Assembly (NCBI GenBank): GCA_039621445.1 | Contig: CP154956.1 | Span: 79,356,474 to 79,420,473, forward strand | Reading direction: 5' to 3' | DNA length: 64,000 nt | Origin: Euglena gracilis | Lineage: Eukaryota; Euglenida; Euglenophyceae; Euglenales | Part shown: positions 55,713 through 64,000 of the stretch, one piece after another | Position numbering within the stretch: the stretch's first letter is position 1 | Layout of the letters: each line of letters opens with the position of its first letter | Notes under the pieces: model-generated | The model's database searches: none | What the model was told of the DNA's origin: nothing | What the model saw: the letters and a program-made list of their open reading frames with translations, nothing else | Made by a program: the position numbers and the translations under genes

Positions 55713-56379
55713 TAACAAAATTTACATAGCTTTGCTTTTTCCTTAAAAAAAAAACTCCTGATTTATCACACCATGCCCACTATGATTTTTGGCTTCCCAC
55801 ATGATTTGCATGTCATTTTTTGTTCTCATATCTTTCAATATTCCATCCTCTAGGGGGGTTATTTGTCGAACTTTGTCAGTAAGAGTGGTATGAGTGGGGG
55901 GATATTATATGCATTTTTGCAAAATGCATTAATATGCATTTTTTTGAAGTTTCCAAGGTTACCTTGGGTTTTTTGCCGTTGCATTCCAGAAGGTGGGCAG
56001 CTTGGGGCAGCTTTCCAGAACCACCTGGTGAATGGAATTTTATAACTCTTTGCCATGCCCCTCAGTTGTGGAACACCACCAGCTTTTTTTTTATCATTTT
56101 CTTTCCCCTCATTGACCACACCCACACCCACCCACCCACCCATCCACCCACCCATCCAACACACACATACACACAGCCGCACACACCACTCACACACTGG
56201 CACATAAATGCACACACACATGCGCGCGCGCACACACACACACCACAGCAGCACCACACACACGCCCACAACCACACCCACACCCACACACATTACACAC
56301 ACGCGTGCGCACCCACCCACCCACCCACCCGCTCACTCACACACACACACATGCACCACACACGACGTTTTCGTTGCAG
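55713..56379 (+). repeat. Intron end with (CACCCAC)n / (CA)n microsatellite
   Basis: From about 56117 to 56350 the sequence is CACACCCACCCA-type repeats that run to within 30 bases of the acceptor of exon 17. Nothing else is recognised from 55713 to 56116. Confidence 0.85.
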
Positions 56380-56582
56380 CCAGCCCCGCGTGGCTCCAAA
56401 CTTCTGCTTCGGGCTCGGTCGCAGCTCCGGGAGGGGCGGGCCGCGGCGTCCCTGCCGGGGCCAGAGCCGGAGGCGCTGTTTGAGGACAACGTGGTGCGGG
56501 ACAACGCCCTGGGCCCCGCAGCGGCGTGCTGGGCGGAGTACGGGCCCGACCTGCCTGCCCCTCTGCTGCGCTGCCCCACGGG
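56380..56582 (+). CDS. Gene C exon 17: beta-helix coil
   Basis: After TTTTCGTTGCAG the frame reads PAPRGSKLLLRARSQLRE, then EPEALFEDNVVRDNALGPAA and a tail with PAPLLRCPTG. L-F-E-D-N-V-V-x-D-NA is a typical coil. It starts in phase 0, as exon 16 requires, so the transposon sits in a phase-0 intron. The donor GGG|GTGTCT gives phase 2, which does not fit the exon at 57770; the 3' boundary is uncertain. Confidence 0.6.
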
Positions 56583-57580
56583 GTGTCTGGCCCCGGCATG
56601 GGGCTCGTGAGAAACGGTTCCTCATCAGTGTCGTGACGGCTGGTGCGCTTCAAAAAGGTCAATTTTTTGCATTTTTTTTTGCCAATTGTTTGCCCCAGAA
56701 ATGCCAAAATGGCATTTTTGGCCGTTTTGGGGGGACATTGGTTTTTTTTTTAATTTCTTCCACCCAACCCTCGCGCCGGGCCAAGAATCGGTCATCCGGA
56801 CCGCGCCACTGTTTAGGTGGGAGGGGTACCCCCTGCCTGGATCTGGGGGGTGGGGTCCAACCCCTCCATGTGCCCTTCCTGATATTGAATCGCCCTCAAG
56901 CCCTCCCTTTGCGGCGAGGTGAGTCTCGTTCTCTGGTTGTGAGGCCAGAGGGGTGTCGCCACTGCTCATGGATTTTTCAACCCAAGCGGTCGTCGTTCGC
57001 AGTATGCTTTGTGAGGCCACATCGGGATTGGGTCAGCGATACAGCTTGAGAAATTCCGCGTACGAAAGAAACAGAGCAGTTTCGCCACTCAGTTCATTTC
57101 CTGCAGCTTGGCAGAGGTATCTCGGGTTGAAAATATAGAGAGAAGAGAAAACGAAATATGCCATGCTTTTGGCAAAGTTGGTTGAAACCCAGTTTGTCCA
57201 ATGTGAATAATATTTTGCGAATAAACGGTTGCATTGTAAGGAAGTCAACAACCTCGCAATTGTTTTTGACATATTTCTGAGATACCCAAATACCCAAACA
57301 GACCCAAACAGACCCAAACCGTATTATTTAACTTCGGATTTCATCATAATGGCTTCCAAAACGCGAAGCGGAGTTGATGGTCTGATTTTTTGGTATATTT
57401 CTCAAATGTTGGCCCAGTCCAAAAGCCAAGTATCCATTGCAGAAGGGTGTCGAGAGAGATTTGGGGGCATCTCATCCCTTCCGACAGATAATTCCATCAT
57501 CGGCAACCGCTGCGACTCTGCGCAGATTCGTAGCATTCAGGGTTTGAAATGCATAAATTCACCTTCGTCCATTTTGGCAG

Positions 57581-57598
57581 CTACAAGTTTTGAACGTA
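57581..57598 (+). CDS. Gene C possible 18-base microexon
   Basis: ATTTTGGCAG|CTACAAGTTTTGAACGTA|GTGAGT has a good acceptor and a consensus donor around six in-phase codons, LQVLNV, a plausible beta-strand. It is phase 0 on both sides. The same donor could end a longer exon in another frame (ending ATSFER). Confidence 0.3.
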
Positions 57599-57769
57599 GT
57601 GAGTAACACACCATATTTTTGCATCCGACCAGAAATGGAAGACGCTGTCAGAGTCAGACGATGAGTAACAAAAATCGAAAAAAGACAGCGGTATAATATA
57701 GTGCTATTAATGTGAAAACAAAATATAAAAGAAACAGTACAATAATAAGCTATGAACGTGCTAAAACAG

Positions 57770-57916
57770 TCATCCCCTGGTGGGGAAGTGGCGTTGTTCC
57801 TGCTGGTGGCCAACAACGTTGTCGACTTCGTGAACAACCAGGTGGTGAAGAATTACGGCACGCTGACCGTGCAGCGCCGGGAAACGAAGGTGGAGTCCTG
57901 GGAGCACGAGCCACAG
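57770..57916 (+). CDS. Gene C exon: beta-helix coils
   Basis: From acceptor CTAAAACAG to donor CACAG|GTGTGT there are 49 codons in phase 0. They read SSPGGEVALFLLVANNVVDF, then VNNQVVKNYGTLTVQRRETK. V-A-NN-V-V-x-F-V-NN-x-V-x-x-x-GTL-x-V is a well-formed coil pair with an asparagine ladder. Confidence 0.75.
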
Positions 57917-58669
57917 GTGTGTATTGTTGCATGTCTCCCCCCAAGAACACATGGAGTTTTGTGCGACGTGTTTTTGCGGTTGGCTGGCAACCCTCAGAAC
58001 GAGGCATTCATGAAATGTGTGTGCCAAAAAAGGTGTTAACATCATATATTACATTCACATTATATGTCAAAGCCGCAAAAGCCGGAAACCAGAGAACCTT
58101 TTTTTTTAAGTTTTGTGACCAGGGGGGGGTCCCGGCCGAGCCCTCCCCACTGGGGGGTGGTCGGGCTGAGTGGGTGGCCCGCCAGAGGCAGGGTTTTCTT
58201 CTTTTTTCGACACGAAGCGCCGAAAATAACTCCCAAAATTGACCCCCAAAAGTGTGTCCCCCCACCCCACCCCCCACCCTGGGGTGGGTGGGTCCGGACT
58301 CCCCCCCAGGTTCTAAAAATAAAAACCCTCTGCGGGAAACTCAACTCTATTTGTACGACTTTTTTCTTCCCTCTTTCTTTGTGCCCTCATCCCCTGCCTT
58401 ACAGCTGTTCTCAGAGGAACACACTTGACTTTCGGGTTTTCTGTTCATATTTCCCAAATTCGAGCAAGGCGGGACACGCTTTTTGTACACATCTTCTCTG
58501 TGTTTCTGTCTGTGTTATCGCCTTTGGCTGAATTCGTTGTGTGTGTGGGTGTGGGTGTGGGTGTGGGTGTGTGGGTGTGGGTGTGTGGATGTGCGTGCGT
58601 GCGTGCGTGCATGCGTGCGTGCGTGCGTGTGTGTGTGGGGGGGGTGCGTGTGTGTGTGTGTGTGTGTGT

Positions 58670-58761
<92 letters not shown>

Positions 58762-58792
58762 GCCGCCGCCGGGTCGCATCCCTACCGCCCAG
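57917..58792 (+). repeat. Intron with C/G-tract repeat and long (TG)n
   Basis: A C/G-tract hairpin repeat lies at about 58090-58320. From 58541 to 58758 there is a GTGTGGG/GCGTGCGT/(TG)n array whose last unit lies 34 bases before the next exon. Confidence 0.9.
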
Positions 58793-58873
58793 CCCTTCCA
58801 CTTCGCGGCCAACGCGTGCCTCCACAACGCCTTCTTCGGCGTCTTCCTCCGCATCCCCGAGCGCCCGGCGGAG
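58793..58873 (+). CDS. Gene C exon: beta-helix coil
   Basis: A 27-codon exon, phase 0 to phase 0, between CTACCGCCCAG and GAG|GTGCGC reads PFHFAANACLHNAFFGVFLR, then IPERPAE. F-x-A-N-x-C-x-x-N-A-F-x-G-[IV]-x-[LI]-R is a strong coil with the inward Asn and Cys expected. It joins in phase with the exon ending at 57916. Confidence 0.7.
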
Positions 58874-59768
58874 GTGCGCAGGGCCCCGCCCGCGGCGTTG
58901 GGGCATTCTCATTGGCCTGCCATCCCCCCAAAAAGCATTGCGAATGCGGATCGCATGGCACACAGCTGTGAGTGGACGCCCCCAGACCATATCTTCATTT
59001 GACATTTGTGTGGCCCCCGGGGGTTGGGTGGGTTTTCGTGAGTGGGGGTGGGTTGAGCTGCTGGACCCGGGGGGGGGGGTGCGCCTTGGGTCAGTCCGGC
59101 CGAAGGCCAGTCTGGAAAAAGATTATTAAAGGTTGTTCAGCTGGTTGTAGGTGGGTTTTTGGGTGAATTTGTGGGGAGTTGACCCCACAGGGGGGGGGGG
59201 TGTCGTGCGTTGGTGGGTTTTCGAAAAAGTGGGGGTGGGTCTGGGCCTGGGAAAAAGTGCCCTCCCCGGGGGGTCACTAAGCGAATCTATGCACCACCCC
59301 CCCCCCTCTTGGGGTGGTTGGCCGCCAAAACCTCCCTTTAGTCTTCAACGTCTATAGTCTTCAACGTGGAGGGTGCGGAATAGAGGCACGCACCTACAGC
59401 TAAAATTGCCTAAAACGGCCGAAAATGGCCTAAAATGGACGAAAATGGCCTGAAATGGGAAAATTTCTATTGCATAACATTTTTTTTGTAAATTATCTGT
59501 GTTCAGAATTCCTCTTTGGGTATGAATTAAAATTTGTTCAGCTTCCCATGGTTTTGATCGAGTATTCATGCACTTTGCATGGATTCACAATTCTTATTAC
59601 TGAATAGGGGAAGGTTTGCACACGTTATCATACAGTTTTCGGGACAAAAACGACGCAAAATTGTAATTTTCAGAACCTCCATTCATACCTTAAAGTGGCC
59701 TCTAAGGGCCTAAAATGGGGAAAATTTTGGGCTTGGCTGTGGGGGCCTGAACAGGGGGGCTGGGGCAG
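58874..59768 (+). other. Intron of gene C
   Basis: No certain exon. G-run segments lie at 59070-59085 and 59188-59200, and GGCCTAAAATGG-type phrases at 59400-59460. A small exon may be missing here because the flanking exons disagree in phase. Confidence 0.4.
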
Positions 59769-59956
59769 GCGGCGGGGCGGTGTGGCGGACGGGCAACGAC
59801 CTCAGCCACAACGAAGTCACCGACGCCAGCACCGTACAGCAGCCCCTGCTGGAGGTGGTGGGCGGGGACTTCACGCTGCGGCCGCTGCGGCTGGCGGGCA
59901 ACCGCCTCGTGGGGAACGAAGCCCAGGGCGTGCCTTGCCCTCCCCCGGGGTGCGAA
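59769..59956 (+). CDS. Gene C exon: beta-helix coils
   Basis: The frame reads NDLSHNEVTDASTVQQPLLE, then DFTLRPLRLAGNRLVGNEAQ, and ends at the best donor in the gene, GAA|GTAAGC, in phase 0. N-x-L-x-x-N-x-V ... L-x-L-x-GN-x-L-x-GN is typical. The acceptor GGGGCAG at 59768 is purine-rich and gives phase 1, so the true 5' boundary is uncertain. Confidence 0.65.
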
Positions 59957-60372
59957 GTAAGCGTTGGTTTTGCACAGGAGGGAGGGGGGTCCAGGCCCCC
60001 TCCCTCTTTGAGCCCTCTGTGCTGGACGAAAAAAATTCTCCAGCGTTGTGCCCCGGGAAAATGCATTTTTTTGATGCATGGTTTGGTCGATCTTTGAGGG
60101 GGAAAATGATTCTATTGCTTTCCTGCTTCCCCTCCCCGCGCCTTTTAAACTTACCTCCCCTGAGGATTCAAATGTTTAAATTTAAACTGTTTTGTAAACT
60201 CCATTCGACACAAAGAGAGCGTTCCTGTTCATGGGGTAATTCAGCTCAAACTTCAGCGTGACCAGCATTGATTGGGCCGTCACTGTTGGGGTTTTGGAAG
60301 CCTCCATCTGCCGGGGGTCTTGTGGATGTCAAAAGTCAGAAGCAAACCCTGTGGGGGGCCTTCTTCTGGCAG

Positions 60373-60455
60373 TGCGGCTACACAGCCAGGCGGTAGCGAC
60401 CCAGAACCGGTTTGATAATCCGTATGCAAAGTATGAGCTGGAGTTCACCGGCCAG
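60373..60455 (+). CDS. Gene C exon: NP-x-AKYEL coil
   Basis: The frame reads RLHSQAVATQNRFDNPYA, then KYELEFTGQ, closing in phase 0 at CAG|GTGCGT. N-x-F-x-NP-x-A-x-YEL occurs at the end of repeat domains in Bark beetle-like proteins, as I recall them. An acceptor CTTCTGGCAG is used; the open frame extends upstream to about 60258, so the exon could be longer. Confidence 0.65.
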
Positions 60456-61743
60456 GTGCGTACCGCTTTCTCTTACGTCTACAGCCTGTATTGTCGCTTG
60501 CAAGCTCGCTTTTCCATCACGTGGTAAACGTGGACGATTTGCTGTTGATTTAAACTGGCACTTCAATTAGAATTGATACCTGACGTCTGTTTTGAGGCCG
60601 GGCTTCTTTTTAAAGAAGGTCGTACCCCCTCAGTGGGTGCCTCAGGGCAGGTGGGCAACCCTCAGGTCTGGAGTGGGTGGTCTTGCAGCATAACGCTGTT
60701 GTCGAAGGCGCAAGGGGCCAGTAATGGGCCGGAACTACCCCAGAGTGATCCTGGTATGCCCAAGCATGGTGTGGCAGGATTCACCTCCCCCCTGTTGGTT
60801 GGGCCCCAGGGCAGAACGGGAATCGGCCGAACAGCCATGGTGGTGGGTGGGGGGGAGGGGGTCAACCCCCCCCCACCCCCTGCATGGTGGGTGGGGGGGG
60901 GGGGGGGTCGACCCCCCCACCACCTCCTCCCGTATTTCCGGGAGCACCAATTTTTGGACCCGGAAAAAAATTTCCGGCGCTTTCGGCGCCGGGTGTTTTT
61001 TTTTTTGGACCCATTTTGGGACCCATACAGGGGGTCCCCCCAAAATCCCCCCAAAATCCCATTTTTTCACACCTTCCAAAAATTCAACATTTTCTCAAAA
61101 TGTTGATTTTGAAAGGTTTTTGGAGCAAAAAAATGCCATTGATATTCCAAAAAAATTCAACGAGAAAAAGTGTCAGTAAAATTTGACTGTGCCAGAATTT
61201 TGTCCACTTTTTTTGACCTTTGTTTTTTCACCCCCCTCCGAAAAACTACCAATTTTTAACCCTGAAATTTTTGAGATTTTTTTGTGAAAAAAATGTAGTT
61301 TTCCATCAAAAAATCATGTGTTTTGGGTTCATTTTTCAAAAAAAATTCAAAAAATTTCCCGGCCAAAATCCCCATTTTCCTGGAATCGGTGAAAATGCTG
61401 TGGTGGATGGGGGGGGGGTCGACCCACCTCCCGGGTAGAGGGGGGGGGGGTCGACCACCCCCCCCCCCAGGCCTTCCCATTCTGCCCCGTTGAGCCCTGC
61501 GCCCCCCCTTTTCCAAAAAAAGCTTGCCAACTAACAACAGATGGCCAACCCTGGAACTGTCATGTTTGACAAAACGTGTTCTCCATATTTTTTTTTCAGA
61601 AATAATATTATTAATTCATTTTTTATTTGCTCAATTAATTCATTGATTCATCAATTCAGTTTTTTTTTGTGTTTCAACCCAAGATTCTTTTCCTCGTTTC
61701 AATGGCTTCCCACCACGATGAATTTATTTTCTTTCTTTTTCAG
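60456..61743 (+). other. Intron of gene C with C/G-tract hairpin repeats
   Basis: Blocks of C- and G-runs lie at about 60845-61060 and 61405-61475; the first carries the hairpin GGCGC-TTTC-GGCGCC (about 60974-60992) followed by a T-run. No exon was recognised. Confidence 0.5.
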
Positions 61744-61859
61744 CTATCCCATCAAAGTTCATCATTGTTAGCAATCAATTTAGGAACCCATCAAACAAGA
61801 CAAATTTGTGTTCTGTGCCAGCCTCTGAGAATTCCCTGCCCTGGTGTTATCAATGTCGG
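61744..61859 (+). CDS. Gene C exon: N-x-F-x-NP coil and Cys-rich tail
   Basis: A strong acceptor (TTTCTTTTTCAG) opens a frame reading IPSKFIIVSNQFRNPSNKTN, then SENSLPWCYQCR. The first half repeats the N-x-F-x-NP signature of the previous exon. The start phase (1) disagrees with the exon ending at 60455. The donor CGG|GTCTGC gives phase 0, as the next exon requires, but earlier donors near 61808 are possible. Confidence 0.5.
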
Positions 61860-62116
61860 GTCTGCGAGCCAGTGGTCTTTCCCCTGGACTGTCCTATGGA
61901 CGTATTCAATCGCTGTCACCCCAGAGGTCCAATACCAATAATCAAAACTCCGGTTGCAGATGAACCCACACCACACCCTGTCCGATCCCCTTTCCCCTCA
62001 TTCATTTTCCCAGCATGGTCACTTTTGGAGAAACCACGGCAGGATTTCGTTCAATGGCAAGGGTCAATGGCTCGAACCATTGACCCCCCCCCCGAAAGAA
62101 AACTCTCTCCCGGCAG

Positions 62117-62209
62117 GACCCCGCCGACTTCACTGGCACCGGGAACTACTGGGGCGATTTCTCCGCCACCGATGAGGAAGGCAGGCAGGGAGGGGCTTCC
62201 AGGAAGGGG
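62117..62209 (+). CDS. Gene C exon: NYWG motif
   Basis: After TCTCCCGGCAG the frame reads DPADFTGTGNYWGDFSATDE, then EGRQGGASRKG, ending in phase 0 at GGG|GTGTTG. This is the second N-[WY]-WG motif of the protein, preceded by T-GTG in place of the usual A-x-x. It probably caps the second repeat domain, as exon 9 caps the first. Confidence 0.6.
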
Positions 62210-62777
62210 GTGTTGGTCGCCCATCGGCGTATCACCCAGGAGGGTTGCCATTTGTTGTTCGGAGGTGGATCGAATCAAATGGTGGGCCGGCAGTCGACAG
62301 CTGGGCCTGCAGGGTTCCAGCTACCCCAAAGAGTCGGCCAACTGGGGCTAACACACATGGGGGGACCCTCGCTCGGCGCCTTCAGCACCTCGGTAGGGTC
62401 GCCCCACGTGCATTAACCCCGGTTGGGCAACCCTTTGGGTTCGCTGTCCACCCCGTAGAAGCAAATGCCTCTAAAATGGAATGGATGAAGGGGTACAAGA
62501 AAACAGGGACAAACTGGAAGAGTGGAAGAGGGGCACGAGGGGGGGGGCTGCTTTGGCTAATGCAAGAATGTGCCAGAGCTGCCGTGGTGGCGTTTCATTT
62601 CCCTTCCCAAAAGAGTTCCTCCCCTGAAAATTGGGTCGATCCGGACCCCCCAGCCAGAGTCTTTTTGCCCACAAAAGCGGAAGCCAACCAGTCCAACTCC
62701 AACACCTCCCCAGTGACAGCCAAGTGGCGCCCTCCCACCCCCCCCCCCCCCCCCCTCCCCCCCCCCCTGGTGGGGAG

Positions 62778-62988
62778 GCCTTCCTGCTGGCGTGAAGGCG
62801 CGCCTCCGGGCTCGGGACGGGCGGGTGCCGGTGCGGTGGTATGGCCCGGCCCGGCTCGAAAGGCCAGCGAGGAGCTCCCAAGCAGTGACCTCCGGTCATG
62901 GGAGTGGCACCCATTGCAGCTCGTTGACCCCCATGTCAACGGCACGTTTCTGGTTCATGACCCCGCTCTTTGCTTTGAAGCGCTGTGA
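62778..62988 (+). CDS. Gene C candidate last exon with stop codon
   Basis: A long C-run followed by GGGGAG could serve as an acceptor at 62778. The frame ends SSDLRSWEWHPLQLVDPHVN, GTFLVHDPALCFEAL and TGA (62986-62988). An AATAAA lies 31 bases after the stop. No membrane anchor is visible, so this isoform would be secreted. The acceptor gives phase 2, which disagrees with the exon ending at 62209; the 5' boundary is a guess. Confidence 0.4.
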
Positions 62989-63019
62989 CGTTGAAACACC
63001 CGGGTGAGAGTGGTTCTGC

Positions 63020-63025
63020 AATAAA
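63020..63025 (+). promoter_or_regulatory. Poly(A) signal AATAAA for gene C
   Basis: AATAAA follows the TGA at 62986 by 31 bases, in sequence that is not A-rich. Its position supports 62988 as the end of the coding sequence. Confidence 0.5.
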
Positions 63026-64000
63026 GAGGCATCCTGATACACCTGGATGAATGCGTGCTATGGCCTTAGAAACGACAGATGCTGATTGCATCTTAGAGGT
63101 TGCAAATTAGATGGACACATAGAAACTGCGCTGTCATGATGGCAGGTCCTTTGACTGTCTTCGTCAAAAGGTTGTCAACGATCTGCACCAGAGTTTTTCC
63201 ACACAATCAGGATTGTAAATCCGCTTTCTGTGCATCTGAGAAAAAATAAGAGAGAAATATCACGTTTGCACCTGCTGCATTGATGTGCCGAATAACTTTG
63301 TACCATTTTTCCTGCTGCCACGTCAGCCCAAGAGAGCTTAAATTGTTGGAGCTTTCCACAATGCCTCCAGATTCCTTTTGCTAAAGCCTAAAGGCCACCC
63401 CCCAAAAAACTGTGTTTGCAAGGCATATGCATACAGTAATTAAAGTGCAGAGATCTTCCATAACGTCTTTGATGAAGAGCATTTGGACCTTCAGCAGCTG
63501 TGTGTGGGTGGTGATGAGCTGTGCAAGCTTCAGAATTTTTTCACTGTCGGCCAGATCCTCAGCTCGTGCTCACCATGTTGGTGTATCCCTTATCTTCACG
63601 AAGCCATTGTCCAGCAGCCACCATGTACGAGGCAGAGTCGTGGAGGAAATAATGCACGTCATGTGGTTTCACACAAAAACTCACGAAGCACCAAATGCCA
63701 GAAAATTATGCTTTGGAAAAGATATAAAACATACGGAGTCAAGCAAATCACTCACAGTGTTGCCATTCACGGCCTTCAGGAATTCCAGTTAGAGACTGAA
63801 AGATTGAACGTCAATTGGATCACCCTCTTCTGATCACAATCCTCTTCAACGCTTTGCATGGATGCTTTTCACGAATGTCTTTCCTTCCCCCCTTCCAACT
63901 TGGTGACCTAAACAGTGCTGCTTGATTACTACAGTGTTGGCTCCAAACCACTTTGCACAAAGAGTGCAATACACCTGGAGCAACAAAGCAAAACAACGGA
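63026..64000 (+). other. Downstream intergenic sequence
   Basis: I see no gene, repeat family or transposon end in this last kilobase. Composition is ordinary, homopolymer G/C runs are absent, and the short frames on the + strand have no recognisable protein pattern. Confidence 0.45.

Noticed and set aside
58411-59129. Cys-Val and His-Thr frames of 150-230 codons
   Set aside because: They read through the TG microsatellite. Only the segment 58793-58873 in one frame has protein character.

Overview
This is nuclear DNA from a large, repeat-rich, intron-rich eukaryote. The evidence is short coding islands bounded by GT/AG splice sites, introns from under 100 bases to about 10 kb, DNA transposons of Tc1/mariner and hAT type, long microsatellites, an AATAAA poly(A) signal, and no operons or ribosome-binding sites. 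I cannot place the lineage from sequence alone. The protein families seen (a GT31-type glycosyltransferase and a secreted parallel beta-helix repeat protein like metazoan Bark beetle) would suit an animal or a close relative, but this is inference. Nearly all long open frames here are translations of microsatellites or of G/C and A/T tracts and are not genes.

I assemble three candidate genes, all on the + strand. Gene A (about 33-23364; the 5' end is probably outside the window) is a GT31-like (beta-1,3-galactosyltransferase-type) glycosyltransferase: the RR-x-IR-x-TW, DIL, K-x-DDD and ED motifs occur in the expected order on separate exons. Some exons are evidently missing from my model. Gene B (about 27913-38458) is a multi-pass membrane protein of unknown family. 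Its seven exons join with consistent codon phase and carry at least four hydrophobic segments. Gene C (39476-62988) is a large secreted right-handed beta-helix protein with a signal peptide, about two dozen exons, two N-[WY]-W-G motifs, a stop codon at 62986-62988 and AATAAA at 63020. Most of its neighbouring exons agree in phase; the disagreements are stated in the entries.

The rest is mobile and simple-sequence DNA. The main classes are: (1) five short elements flanked by TA whose inverted termini start with C-tracts (7957, 9240, 13824, 14483, 23948); (2) a dispersed family of elements rich in C/G homopolymers with a central GGCGC-loop-GCGCC hairpin; (3) short elements with CACCTATGG/CCATAGGTG ends carrying 10-bp CCGACC arrays; (4) a 1.1-kb hAT-like element encoding a BED-like zinc finger (25891-26991) and a 309-bp element with an 8-bp duplication (15349-15657); (5) a Tc1/mariner copy in an intron of gene C (52313-55712), itself split by nested insertions; (6) two composite repeat blocks in opposite orientation at 32-33.6 kb and 47-48.4 kb; (7) a cluster of 22-bp palindromic motifs at 33.9-35.4 kb with no obvious explanation.

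Exon boundaries come from splice consensus, codon phase and protein-family pattern. No transcript or database evidence was available, so individual exons are predictions.
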